Assembly: GCA_034359265.1 (NCBI GenBank)
Contig: CP136893.1
Span: 28,218,001-28,282,000 of the forward strand
DNA: 64,000 nucleotides
Direction of reading: 5' to 3'
Source: Canna indica
Taxonomy: Eukaryota; Streptophyta; Magnoliopsida; Zingiberales; Cannaceae
Both the position numbers and the translations under genes were made by a program. Below, one piece after another: positions 34,488-46,380 of the stretch (its first letter is position 1; the number at the start of each line of letters is the position of its first letter). The notes beneath the pieces were generated by a model. That model was not told the DNA's origin. It did no database searches and saw nothing but the letters and a program-made list of their open reading frames with translations.

Positions 34488-34929
34488 TTCATAAATTTAG
34501 AAAAAAATCAAGACGAGTTGATACATTTCACGTACGATCGATGAGTCAAGTTTTAATTTTGCAAAACCTTAGATCCGTTCAGGGATTGTATGTTCGTGTA
34601 AACGAAGTTAATGATCTTTTATACGACTTACAACCCTTGAATTGTCCCTAATTGGATAATTTGGTAACATAGTTATTTATATTGCTCTTTGTTTATTTTT
34701 TTAGTCATTATTCATTTTTAAATCTGGCTTGTATCTCCCTTGTTCTCCGATACGCGCCCAGGTGATATGCGTATTCGGAGAACTGTAGGAAGATACTGCC
34801 AAAATTTAGAATGAAGTTAATGACTAAAACAAATACTAAGTGCAATATGAATAACATGAATCCCGAATGGAATAGGACCATCCCACCTAAAGACATTACC
34901 TAAAGATATTGCAAACTTTTTGACAGAAC

Positions 34930-37900
34930 ATGTCGGGCGATCGAAGTTGGATATATCGATAAATTCATCGTGGAACTATAACAGACGAATTTCGAGTAGG
35001 CGTAACTTACTGTGATAACCAAAATTTGATTAAATTTATTTTGGTTTTATAGCAGGAAAACGTGGACTTAAGATAAACGAGTTAGCGGATTTTTGGGTCT
35101 AATTCGAGTAAGCTTTTGGCATAGAAAATTTTTTGAGAAATTTTATATACGTTATCTCTGTAAGTTGGCATGTCATGGTGAAAGTAAACCTTGAGACGAA
35201 CTCAACGGTTCGATTGGAAATCGAATTGGAATTAAAATGGATTTATAATGAATTTTCTAGTCGGGTTTAATAAGTGAAGGATAAATGGGTAAATTGGGGT
35301 TTAAATAAACCCCAAGCTATAAATTAAGGGGGGGCTGTGTGGTTGGGCGCGGACAGCACTCGAGCAAGGTGAGGCAGCAGCGTTTGAGAGGAGGATGAGG
35401 CGGACAACGGCCAGAGTTGTCGAGCTCGTCGGGGGCAATCGTCGGGAAAATCTAATAGCATCTGTTTCTTCTCCTTCCTTCAAATCAGTGAGTGATTTAG
35501 ACCCTCCTTTCTTGTTCCTTAATCCAAGCCGCTGCCCTCCCTTCTAGATTTCGTAATTCAATTATTTTTGATGAAACGATTGAACATTGATCGGAAGCAT
35601 GTATTCTTGTATCGATGTCAATGAATTTTTGTTAAGGAATTGAATTGAGGGGAGGCCGCACGGTCCAGTCGAGTGGAGGGGATGTGCGTGGCCCACCTCC
35701 TTGAACATTTTTTTTTACTCTCGTGCTTCAAGCTGCAAGCTTTCCCATTTCATGCTTAGAAATCCTTTTCCAAGGCAGTTATTATAGAATTTGTAAACAT
35801 AGTGGTGGGTTTTGTTTTACCTTCAATTGATTTCTTATTTTCACTAGGAGACCATTTACTAACAGTAGAGAATCCTACTGAATACTGCACCTGTGAAGCT
35901 AGGTTGTAAGTTTTTTACTTTGCAATATATGATGATGAGAAAGTGGTTGCATGCTCAAATATATATCATTTAACATGGTACATTACTACTATGACTTAGA
36001 TTGCTTGATGAGACATTTTAATTACTCATATTGGACATAACCTATGATTTAGATTTACTTGATGTCCATGGGAAATTTATTCCTGCTGAACCTAGTTCAT
36101 ATACTTGGGATTGGATATGATGTAACATGGGCCGGGTATGGCTATGGACCCAAAACGTGTGTTTAGATTCACAGAATGCTATGCTTACTATGGTTTAATT
36201 ACTGCTTATTGATGAATAATTGGGTGTGCTTGTGGTTGTGGACCAGGAAGCTCATCAGCCGCCACACTGACGATCGACCCGGGTGGCGTGAGCGCGACGT
36301 ATACTGAGACAGAGGTGATCAGTGCCCGACTCATAGGACCGACGGGTTCCTGGATTATCGAACCGACAGATCCCTGGATATTGGACCGATGGGTCCCTGG
36401 ACCGGGAAGCTCGTCAGCACCGCCACACTGACGACCGACCCGGGTGGCTTGATTGGATGGTTGGTTAATTACATGATGTTTATATTTCGTTAAGATATTG
36501 GATATGTGCATTTTGGTTATCATTTATACTTGTGATGAATGTTATATTCCTTATGATTGATGATTATGCATAATTATTTCTGCACTGGTGGTTTATAAAT
36601 TATTCACCTACTGCTTGAATTACTGGACATGGTTATTGAGGACTAAGCCACTCACTAAGTCCTAGTTGGACTTACCCTTTATTTGTTGTATTCTTCAGCA
36701 CCTGGATGTGATCAAATAGGTACTGGGATACGGTAGCGCAGTTGGTGACGTCAGGGACGACGGATCTTGTGACACGTCGTGGTCGTGGGGGTGTTTACCC
36801 TAGTTTGGAGTCCTTTTATATTTGCTTGAGTCGTGTTGATTTGAGTTTTGTATTATTTCCGCACTTTGATTTTGGGAATTAATATTCATGATAATTATTC
36901 TTGAAAAGGACTTTGAGGTGTTTGATATTATTAATTATTCGGGTTGATTTTTATATTTCGCTCGGTTCATGTTTTCCAAATTTCATTGAGTCTCATGAAC
37001 TGTCCAAGGTGTATTTCTTATAGTTGTTGGTTGGGTTAAGCTTCGGGGTACGTGTAGTACTTTGGTCGGTCACACATAGTTTTGGGGGTGTGACAATGTG
37101 GTATCAGAGCGGGTACGACAATAGGATTTTAGGTATCGTATGGGGCATTGCTAGTGTGTCTACAAATGGTATGTCCTAGTCACGAGATCGACGGCTGAAC
37201 CTGCGCACCAGCGGCGGTATGTATGGTTATTTAATAATTATAAATTAAATGCTTTAATTGGTTATTGTATGTTTTCTTGGTAGTCAAATGACAATGCATT
37301 GTGAATGGAATCTATCCCTTCCTCCTTTGGTAGAATTTTCACCATGCCTTGACCAAACCTAAGCAAGCCCTAGCATAAATCTGAATTTTATCTTCTTTTC
37401 ATAGGTTTGATTGCTTGTTCGGATGATTCCAATATGGTTGACAAGGGAAGATGAAGACCATGTAGGGAAGTATTTTTGTGGCTGCCCTTGGGAAGGGTTG
37501 CTCCTTGAATTAGGTTGGGTGGCTTGGGATGAAACTAGTAGTTCCATGAGGTTGTTTATTTCCATGGTTTGTGGTTGATTGTTTTCCCTTAAATGGACAC
37601 TTTTGGAAGAGAATGGGTGATTTATTCACCGTGCTTGAGCTGTCCAGGGTGTATTTCTTATAGTTGTTGGTTGGGTTAAGCTTCGGGGTATGTGTAGTAC
37701 TCTGGCCGGTCACACATGGTTTTGGGGGTGTGACACTTCTTAAATTTTGCCTACCCAAATGAAAAATTCCTTAGTGGTGATAAAATTCGATGTCCGTGCC
37801 TGAAATGTTCGAACATAAGATTTTTGGACCAAGAAACTGTCACAATGCATCTATATACAAAAGGATTCACACCAAGATATTTTGTATGAAATTGTCATGG

Positions 37901-40263
37901 GAAGTCACGTCAAGTCGGGACGTCGAGCAATCCTGTTGTCCAAACTCATGGTGAATCTTCTTTTGTTGGTGTTTTTTCTTTCAATCCATCTAATCCTTAT
38001 AGAACAATGATTCTGGATAGTCTTGGAGGATAATTCCATTTAAATGATAATATTGAGTCATTTACTGAGACGGTAGTGCCACCAGATACTACGACAGTTG
38101 AAGTCATTGAAGAACAACATACGATACAAATTGAATTGCCGAATAAGGAGGCTGCAGAATTTTACGAGATGTTGAAAGCTGCCGATGAATCGTTGTATGA
38201 GAATTGTCCTAATTATACAAGATTTTCGGCAATGACACAACTCCTGAACATCAAGTCCGATTGTAATATCGGCGAGGTTGCGTTTGATCGGATTGCAGGC
38301 TTTATCAATGGTATGCTACCTCCAAATAACAAGTTTGAGCCAACCTTTTATGAAACAAAAAAGTTGATGAGGAAATTAGGGATTGAGTATGAAAAGATAC
38401 ACGCGTGCCCAAATAACTACATTTTATATTATAAAGAAAATGCACAGTTAGAGCAATGCCCGGTATGTGAACATCCTCGTTACAATGAGAAGAAATCGGC
38501 CCGACAAAAAAATATCTCCTTTAAGGTGCTTCGGTATTTTCCACTAACACCGAGGCTTCAAAGGTTATTCATGTCGGAAAAGATTGCCCCCTATATGAGT
38601 TGGAATGCAAGAAGTCGCGATGATACAATAATAACTCATCCATCCGACAGTGAAGCATGGAAACATTTGGATAGGTGTTATCCTTCATTTGCTAGGGAGA
38701 CTAGAAATATCAGGTTGGGATTGTGTACAAATAGTTTTAATCCGATGGATATGCCTCAAACTTATCTCGATATGTAAACGTCGATGGATGCAAAATATCG
38801 GGGATGAAGAGCCACGATTGTCATGTATTCATGCAGAGATTGCTTCCGGTCGCGTTTCGAGATCATCTACATGATAAGATTTGGGGTCCGTTAACAGAAT
38901 TGAGTATGTTTTTCATAAACATTTGTGCAAATGTACTTCGAGTCGAAGATATGTTAGCACTTGAAAATAATATTGTTGAAATCATATGCAAGTTGGAGCA
39001 GTTTTTCCCTCCTGCATTTTTTGACTCGATGGAGCATCTACCGATACACTTGGCATACGAGGCACGAGTTGGTGGCCCTATTCAATATCGGTGGATGTAC
39101 TTATTTGAAAGATACATGAATCGTCTGAAGAAAAAAGTAAAGAACACCGCCGCAGTTGAAGGTTCCATATCAGAAGCATATATAATTCAAGAAATTTCAA
39201 CATTCTACTCATTTTATTTTGAATCAACCATCAAGACAAGACTTAATCGTCTTCCATGGAACGACAACGAGGGAGCTCGACCATCAGATGGTTATTTAAA
39301 TATCTTTGGTTACCCCGGTCGTGCTTTGGGTTCTCGTCCGTCTCGATTCTTAAACGATGAAGAGTACCATTTGACATACTTGTACGTTTTACTAAACTGT
39401 CTAAAGATTGAGAAGTTCATTGAAATATTTGACATTGAGATGGTGACAAAATACTCAATTTACAGCGATGAGGAATTAGAAAGATTATGGAATCGTGAGT
39501 TCCTTAATTGGTTTCAAGCTTACAGCACAGAACACAGAGGTGAAATAGATAACCAAATCTTTGAGTTTGCTAGCGGACCGGTACGACTTGTACAGTGTTA
39601 TAATGGTTATTTTGTCAATGGATATAAATTTCACACACTTGAATATTCATCTATAAAAAAGACTATGAAAGCCGGGGACTACGTCAAAAGGACAACGTAT
39701 GCTGAATATGATGTTGACTTTTATGAACTATTGGAAGAAGTCATTGAATTGCAATTTTTCGAATGTAAATCAGTTGCCCTTTTTAAATGTCATTGGTTCG
39801 ATACAAGCGATAGGGGCATGAAAGTTCATCCAAAGTATAAACAGCTGGTCGAGGTCAATTACAAATCAAAATTGGCTTCAAATGAGCTATTTATATTGGC
39901 ATCTCAAGCTGAACAAGTATATTATATGCAGTATCTGTCTCGAAAGAAAGATATGACAGATTGACGTGTAGTCTGTAAGACTAAAGCCAGAGGAAAAATT
40001 GACCCGATAGTTGGAGAGAATGAGTCAACAGATGACTTCTATCAAGAAGAAGATCCTTCTGAAGTGGAACGAGTTAGTCCAATACTCGAGGATGATGATA
40101 CAGAGTTAGTTTAATTAGAAATAAAATACGTTGATGATGACGATATTGAAGTTGAGGAAGGACAGAATGATGATGATGGAGACGAAGAAGGTTTTCAAGA
40201 TTCCGGTATAGAAGAACAAGAAGAAGAGTATTACACGGATGTTGATAATGACGATGACGAATA
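34930..40263 (+). pseudogene. CACTA transposase (TNPD/TNP2-type), interrupted and core-deleted
   Basis: Begins with ATG at 34930 (MSGDRSWIYR then an in-frame TAA). The transposase-associated domain is cut at 35010 by the Gypsy remnant and resumes at 37736 with IRCPCLKCSN and HLYTKGF, followed by an in-frame TGA. An open stretch follows at 38076-38777 with CPVCEHPRYN and the block ending NIRLGLCTNSFNP. There the frame stops. The next open part starts at about 38792 (SGMKSHDCHVFMQ) and runs to 39961 through the DUF4218-type region (FFPPAFFDSMEHLPIHL, RWMYLFERYM) and the DUF4216-type region (FKCHWFD). It ends in an acidic tail at 40263 after further stops. The catalytic (Tnp2) core that normally lies between NSFNP and KSHDCH is absent, so the element cannot transpose on its own. 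Confidence 0.85.
35011..37735 (+). mobile_element. Internally deleted Gypsy-type LTR element inside the CACTA
   Basis: A full left LTR (35011-37095, TGTGATAACC...GGTGTGACA) is followed by a primer site (TGGTATCAGAGCGGG, 37099-37113), about 520 bp of unrecognised interior, and only the last 100 bp of a right LTR (about 37633-37735). The two LTR ends repeat 'gtgtatttcttatagttgtt' and 'gggttaagcttcgggg'. Left flank CTTAC (35006-35010); right flank CTTCT, best read as CTTAC with one A lost, because that reading restores the surrounding transposase frame. Orientation is plus, opposite to the host Gypsy. Confidence 0.8.
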
Positions 40264-40349
40264 ATTATAAATGTGAAGTATATATTCAATTATTAAATAT
40301 ATCTATTAATCTATTATATATAATCTAATTATATTAAATTTTTACAGCT

Positions 40350-42012
40350 ATGGTTCGAAATATTAGTTCTAGAGGAGGCATTCCTCGTAGGACCCCCCGA
40401 CGATTACCACTCGCCCCACCTGTACTCACTGACCCTTCGTCTTCCACCACCATCCCCCACCTCCGGCCACCATCCCCCCACCTCCAACCACCATCCCCCC
40501 ACCTGATCGGTCCACCGTTCCCTCACCTGATCTGGCCACCATCCCTTCACCTTCGGCTACCATCCCTTCGCCACCCTCAATTGATCCAGGACCGTCGTCT
40601 TCGAGACGTAGGCCACGAGGGCCTAACAGAATTCTCCATCCGCCACCCGAGGGAGAACTGCGCAGAGTAGTTAGTGTGCGCGAAAGACGTTAATGCATTA
40701 ATTATTTCTTATAATTTATTTATAATTCAAAATATCATAATATGAATTTATATTTGGTGTAGATTTGAGTAGGAGGACGTCCCCCGTATGATAGCGGGGA
40801 CGACCCGAAAGTTTATGCATGGGGCATGGCCTACATGGTCTCACGTGCCCTGTGAGCATATGGATTTATTGTGGCGAGAGTTCATGGTAAGTATATTTAT
40901 TAAATTAATGTTAATGTTAAATATTCATCGGTAATAATAATAATTTTTTTGCATGCTCATTATACATGGCTGGAGGACCAAACCACTTTTGTGGAGGCTG
41001 CATGGGAGCATGTTGCCCGCGCTCGCTATAACGAGCTGCTTCAGCAGGCCCGTCAGACCGTGATGAGATGACAGGGGGCCACACATATAGGGCAGACTCG
41101 GGGACACACCCTCGAGTGGATTCCTGGCCCTGTGTGGGACCAGCTCGTTGAGCGGTGGGACACACCTGAGTGGCAGGAGGTCTTCCGGACTACGTTGAGA
41201 AACCGCATATCCGTGGGGGACGGCATGGGCGCGCGCAACACTGGTGGCTCCATCTCTTTTGCGATTCATGTGCGTCGTATGGTATATATAATTTAATTAT
41301 TTTTAATTAAATTATATATTATGTATAATGATATTAATGTATTTGTTTTTTAATGTAAGACACGCGTGACAGAGGACGGCACCGTCCAACGCCCGTCGAT
41401 GATGGAGGTGTTTGAGCGCACCCACCGTCGCCGACGAGGAGCGGGGGACTACATTTATAGCAGAGCCTCGTATATAATGGTAAGTATTTATATATGTCTA
41501 TTTGATTTACACAATATTTTATTTATATTTTATATATATTTAAAATATAAACGTGTGTAGGAAACTTACATGAGGACTGTGATCGAGCGTGGAGGCACAC
41601 CGGAGGAGTTTGACGCAGGAGCTTGGGTGGAGGCCGCAGGTGGTTGGGAGCACGGCCGTGTTTATGGCTTTGCAGACAGTGGCATGCACGCACCATGCTT
41701 GGGCCACTTGGGGCACCGACCCCTCCGACTGCGGGTGAGCGACCCTCGACATCCCGAGCGCAGGACCAGAGCCAGATAGCGGCCATAGAGTTAGAGCTCA
41801 CCCAATAGAGACAAGCAATGGAGGAGCAGAGGCAGGCGATGGAGGAGCAGAGGCAGACGATGGAGGGGCAGAGGCTGGCAATGGAGGAGCAGAGGCTGGA
41901 GATGCAGGAGCAGAGTTGGACGAATGACGAGTTGAGACAGACGATCCAGAACATGCAGACACTCCTCACTCAGATTGCGTCTCACTCTGGCCTTCTACCG
42001 ATGATGTCGTAG
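40350..42012 (+). pseudogene. CACTA second gene, TNPA-like 'Ptta/En/Spm plant transposase'
   Basis: Plus-strand segments in order. A Pro/Ser-rich start is at 40350-40670. A segment at about 40960-41280 reads HYTWLEDQTT, then WDTPEWQEVFRTTLRNR, then GGSISFAIHVRRM. A segment at about 41360-41480 contains PSMMEVFERTHRR. The C-terminal part at 41561-42012 has ETYMRTVIERGG and a Gln/Glu-rich heptad-like repeat (MEEQRQ units). The order matches the DNA-binding accessory protein of CACTA elements. Gaps with GT...AG-like borders (41284-41359, 41481-41560) suggest introns. Frames do not join cleanly between 40670 and 40960 and near 41780, so it is probably degenerate. The similar gene at 62759-63790 supports the call. 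Confidence 0.65.
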
Positions 42013-42339
42013 CCGTCGTCCTCCTCGACCTAATCGACGCTCCCAACCCAGTCGTTGTTGACTCCACCGCCTCCACCGCAGCCATGAGATTTTGATTAAT
42101 TGTATTTTGTTTATATTTTGATACTTGATTGTATATAGATGATATTTTGATAATTGTTTGCCTCCGGTTTGAGGCTGAGATTGATGATATTTATGTAAAA
42201 CTTGTATATTTGGTTTCAAATGTATGTGTATGATGTTTTCTAATTGTAATATGTGATTGAAAATAGGTTGTAGTCGATATATCATTGTATACAATAATTT
42301 ATAATTTTTTTAGTTTTTTCAGTTACAGGATACACTTTT

Positions 42340-42693
42340 AGCCACGGCTTACCCATAGTTCACTGTTACTAAGTCGTGGCTGAAAGCTTATCGTAAATGG
42401 CTGATGGCTTAGGCAACACCAAATATCACGATTGCTAATAGTATCACCGACGAGACTAGGCCATGGCTGATGGGTTGGTATCAACGACAACGCCTAGAGC
42501 CGTCACTGATGATTTTAAATCAACGACAGCCCACGAGGCTGTCGTTGATGATTACGTGTGACGGCCGCGCTCGGCCATCACAACTTATCTGAGATGCTCA
42601 CATCAGTGACGGTTTTTTGCCACAGCTAATGCCGTCCGTGATAGTTATCACCGACGATTCAGCCACGGGTACAGCTGTCGGTGATGACGACAA
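42340..42693. repeat. CACTA right subterminal repeats
   Basis: Multiple copies of 'gccacggct', 'atcaacgac' and 'gccgtcggtgatgac' in both orientations up to the inverted terminus. The counterpart is at 33291-33560. Confidence 0.75.
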
Positions 42694-42707
42694 TTCTAGT
42701 AGTGAAC

Positions 42708-43276
42708 ATCGGTAGGAGAGTCAAATCGGCTATCAACACATGCCCACAAATGACAACCTCGCAGCCCTGGAAGACTGTCTCTGCCATCACAGAAATGCCC
42801 GTAGGCATAGATACCACAAGAGGCAATTCAAGCACAGAGGATTTCCCTGACAACTTAGCAGCAAACAATGCAGATACAAAGACATACACAATAGCAGGAT
42901 CTATAACAAGGTTACCTGACTCTACTAGCTTGGACGCCTCAGCGCCCTCTTGGTTCAAAGCAAATATTGCAAGGATCTCTAACCCAAGCTCCCACACAAA
43001 GGTAGCCCCCAAAAATGATGCACTCTCTAGCACAGGCCATTCACGGCCTCAAGCTTTGCTACCCTGGGACTGTCTGAGTTTCTCCTCCCTACGGAGTGCC
43101 TCAGTCAGCTCAGCCACTCGGGCCTGCAACTGAACAACCATGGGATCCTATCCCACATCCTCTCGGGCCTGTTGTGGTCTCCCACGACCCCGACCCCGAC
43201 CTCGGCCTCGACCTCGATACTCAGTGGAGTTGCTATCACTACCGCTCCTCGCGGCATCAAAGGCCTCCATCAATCT
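42708..43276 (-). pseudogene. Gypsy gag start and protease region
   Basis: The ATG at 43276 opens a short gag N-terminus with a repeated Arg-Gly tract (RGRGRGRGRGR near 43190) and a heptad-like stretch (QLQARVAELTEALRREE). An in-frame TAG lies near 43147. By about 43030 the text is already protease-like (LSGKSSVLELPLVVSMPTG, CEVVICGH), so the bulk of gag with its zinc knuckle has been deleted. The frame leads directly into the CACTA insertion at 42705. Confidence 0.7.
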
Positions 43277-43473
43277 GGAATCACCAGAAAGAAAATATCA
43301 AAAAAATTAGGCAATTGAGTTCACCCTAAGTCGTTAAATAACTTAACCATAAGTCGCGCTGAGGTGCAGACTTAGCCCATCGATCTCATAGCATACCCCT
43401 ACCGTATACTGACACGCTAGCAATGCCCTACACAGTGACAACTCTAGGCCATAGTCAGACCGAACCACATACT
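43277..43473 (-). other. Gypsy leader between primer site and gag
   Basis: Untranslated leader. The minus-strand ORF at 43343-43618 spans the LTR end and primer site, so it is not a gene. Confidence 0.5.
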
Positions 43474-43486
43474 CTGATACCAACTT
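43474..43486 (-). other. Primer-binding site of the Gypsy element
   Basis: TTGGTATCAGAGT on the minus strand, next to the LTR end at 43487. Complementary to initiator tRNA-Met. Confidence 0.75.
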
Positions 43487-45575
43487 TGTCACGCCCCAAC
43501 TCAGGGTCACGTGACTGGCCAGAGTATACGTGCCTATACCCTGCAACCTAAACCATGCACATGCCAACTCAACAAGTGCATCGGGCCGAAGCCCTACCAT
43601 GCCCGAAGGCAACAACATATACTAGGATAATCGGGAAGGCCCTCCGAACTTATCCTAGTAGATAAAAACTTGGGAGCAATCGGGAAAGACCCTCCGAACT
43701 TGCTCGTCGGGACGCGTAGGGACAATTAGGATTCGTCCATCCGAACTTGCCCCTTTAAGATATCATAGGAGTAATCGGGAAAGGCCCTCCGAACTTACTC
43801 CTTAACACCACCTTGGGGATAATCGGGAAAGGCCATCCGAACTTATCCCACGAAGCTGAACCAAAACAATCGGGAAAGACCCTCCAAACTTGTTCTGCAG
43901 GTTGAGAATTTTAGCGTCCAACCACCCAGGCGTAGCCCGTAACCTGGCTCCAAATTGAGTCACTCCACCATTCTCAAGGATATGACGTATTAAGACCAAG
44001 TCAAGATTCTCCTACAGTGTCCTCATTATGAAGCGTCTCAACACTCCAAACCCGACCCCTATCCCTTAGACCCGTAATGTCATGAACCCGTGTGGTGTTA
44101 TTTCATGAATACCTTATAAATTGGTTCATAACAGATTATGCTCACCCTTAACCCAATTTTAATTATATAATTAAAATTGAGATAATCTCAATTAGGGTTT
44201 TATTTTAGATTACTATTCTGTCCAAAACTGTTATGTCTAACCAGAATCTAGTCTTTAAAGTGTGTCATATGTTTCCAAACTATATTTTCTGGTTGAAACG
44301 ATAGGTTACACGACTATGTTCAGAGATCTAAGCACATAATAACAAAGAAATCAAAAATCAGCTTAGATTCAACAAACAACATATAAATTTCAGAAAGCTG
44401 AAATTTCTAGCACCTCATGAAATAAAATCCGAATTTTACAGAATTAAATCCCTAAATTTCCAACATCACAGATTCATGTTATCATGACAATCATGCATAC
44501 AATCTCATAATTTTCACTAAATAAAAACTAGCATATATATCAAGAATCCCTAAATCAAGAATCAATGAGATTAATTAATCTATAGCATCAAGAACATCTA
44601 GAACTCCAAGATGAGGTTGCATCCAAGATTCTCAAGATTAAATTATAAAATCACAGATCTTCCATTAAACATATGCCCTATATTATGAGATCAAAATTTA
44701 AAATCTAAGCATGGCATGGAAACTAAGAAAATCTCAAGAACACAAAAAAAACATCATCAAGATCAAGAATCTTCAAGGCAGCTTCAAGAAAATTTGAAGA
44801 AAACCTGAATAGGAGGGATAAAACCACTCACCTAATTAAGGAAGGGATTGGAGACGAGAATCCAATCGACGGCCTCTGATTTTGGATTCGAAATCCGATG
44901 GCTCAACCCCAAGAAGAGAAAGCAAGGTGGCGGCTCACTCCAAGCCGTCGGCTTGGAGAGAGGGAGAGAGGGGAAGAAGAGGGCGGCTCGGCTGGCTCCT
45001 CTTGGCTCGGCTCCAAAGGGAAAGAAGAGAGGAAGACGGGAGGAAAGGAGGTAGGTGGCTCGGTGGCTTGGCTCACAGGCGGCGGCTCCAAGGGGGAAAA
45101 GGGGAGGGTCGGCTGCTGGCTGGCTTGGCAGCTGGCGGCTGGCTCTCCTCTCTCACAAATTTGGGTGGCTCCAAAAATTGGAGTCACAACCAAGGGGATG
45201 GGGTTTTATACTTCCTCTCAACCCTAACCCCTCTAGCCTAAATCCAAACCTGCATCCATCTTAAGCCAAATCCAACCCGCTAACTCGATAGACTTAATTA
45301 ATTTAATTAGACTTGATTTAATACAAAATAAATCATAAGCATTTAATTAAATGCACCAACATGAACATAATTAATAACTATGCACACACAACATCAATTT
45401 AAATAATGTCAACCACTCAAGCCTTATTTCATAAATTCAAAAATTTATATTCTACTTACCCGAGCTCGCAAGCTTGCTCCGAACCATGAGTCGACTCGGT
45501 TCGACCACGAAGTAGTCCGCTAGGCTGGCAAACACACGCAACAGAAAAAAAAATTTAAATATCTAGGATATTACA
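43487..45575 (-). mobile_element. 5' LTR of the Gypsy element
   Basis: 2089 bp, TGTCACGCCCC...ATATTACA, flanked on the outside by TTCCT. Tandem 50-bp repeats (43622-43910), a GA-rich stretch (44940-45120) and a TTTTATA box on the plus strand near 45204 match the solo LTR at 15545-18348. About 500 bp present in that solo LTR (roughly 15640-16150) is missing here. ORFs at 44848-45264 are low-complexity frames. Confidence 0.85.
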
Positions 45576-46380
45576 TTCCTCCTTCAGTTCGATGTCGTCG
45601 CGCGTCTTCCTCCTGCAATTTGGTGCGGTGCATCTTCCTCTTGCACCGTAAGGCGCATCATCTTCCTCCCGTAGTCCCGCGTGACGCCAACACACCATCT
45701 TCCTCCCACATTCTTGTGTGGAACCAACACGTCGTCTTCTTCATGCAATTCTACACAGCACCGGCACATCTAGGGGTGGAGCCAAAAATCAAGAAGAGGG
45801 TGACAAACATTTAAATTTTTTCAAGATAGGGGCAAATCATAAACAAGGGAGCAAAACATGAATTGAGAGGGGCAAATATTATATATAGGAGGGCAAATTT
45901 GACTTTTCCCCTATATAATAAGACAAAATTGAAATTTAAGGAGGGCAATTGCTCCCCCTCTCCTCTACATAGCTCCACCCTTGGGCACATCGTCTTCCTC
46001 CTGCAAGTTGTAGTCTCGTTCAGCGCTGTCGCTGGTCCGTCTTCCTCCTGTGCGGACTTATGGAGCATGATGTGTCTATCTACGTCGTGATCGTCGTCTA
46101 TGGTCTGCCTCTTGCGAGTTGCGAAGCATGGCGACTTCCTCCTGCGTGGTGCATCTCTCGCAAAGTTGTGAGATGCGAATCGACGTCTTCCTCTCGTGTT
46201 GTGTGCCAATGTCGATGTGTTTGCTTCTCGCCAATCGAGAAGATGCTGAGAGTTACAGACTTGCAGTTCACAGACCTCCCTCTCGCAAAGACGCGGAGGC
46301 TGTCGATTGCGCGTCTGCCTCCAGTGGTCCAGCCGTCCAGCCTCCCTCTCGTGAAGAGACACGCCGATGTAGTAGGTAAG
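45576..46380. repeat. CTTCCTCC-spaced minisatellite, right part
   Basis: Continuation of the array at 20860-21011: CTTCCTCC/CTTCCTCT cores every 28-50 bp with 'gtagtc', 'gtgcatc' and 'gtgtg' between. It is interrupted by a MITE at 45771-45983 and decays toward 46380. The ORFs on both strands across this region follow the repeat and carry no recognisable domain. Confidence 0.6.
45771..45983. mobile_element. hAT-type MITE with 8-bp TSD
   Basis: 213 bp. Terminal inverted repeat TAGGGGTGGAGC at the left and its near-inverse AGCTCCACCCTTG at the right. Flanking GGCACATC at 45763-45770 and 45984-45991 is a perfect 8-bp TSD. No coding capacity. Confidence 0.85.

Larger units (their letters stand above)
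33281..42704 (+). mobile_element. CACTA (En/Spm-like) DNA transposon inside the Gypsy protease
   Basis: Bounded by CACTACTAGAA at 33281 and its exact inverse TTCTAGTAGTG ending at 42704, with a 3-bp TSD AAC on both sides (33278-33280, 42705-42707). Length 9424 bp. It contains a transposase pseudogene (34930-40263), a TNPA-like second gene (40350-42012), a minisatellite (34129-34487) and an inserted Gypsy remnant (35011-37735). With one AAC removed, the Gypsy protease reading frame runs straight across the site. Confidence 0.93.
21012..45575 (-). mobile_element. Nested Ty3/Gypsy LTR retrotransposon, minus orientation
   Basis: Outer bounds are TGTCACACCCC at 21012 and ...ATATTACA at 45575, flanked by a perfect 5-bp TSD TTCCT (21007-21011 and 45576-45580). 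The 5' LTR is 43487-45575, with its primer site at 43474-43486. The coding remains are at 42708-43276 (gag start, protease) and 30667-33280 (protease end, reverse transcriptase, RNase H, integrase). The 3' LTR is truncated after 21171. It has been invaded by Sirevirus elements (21172-30666) and a CACTA element (33281-42704). Polymerase motifs place it in Ty3/Gypsy, possibly the Tekay/Del lineage; the region where a chromodomain would lie is missing. Confidence 0.85.

Noticed and set aside
34194..34651. Plus-strand ORFs with repeated W-T-R and H-P-Q-W motifs
   Set aside because: Translations of a minisatellite open in three frames at once; no start or domain.
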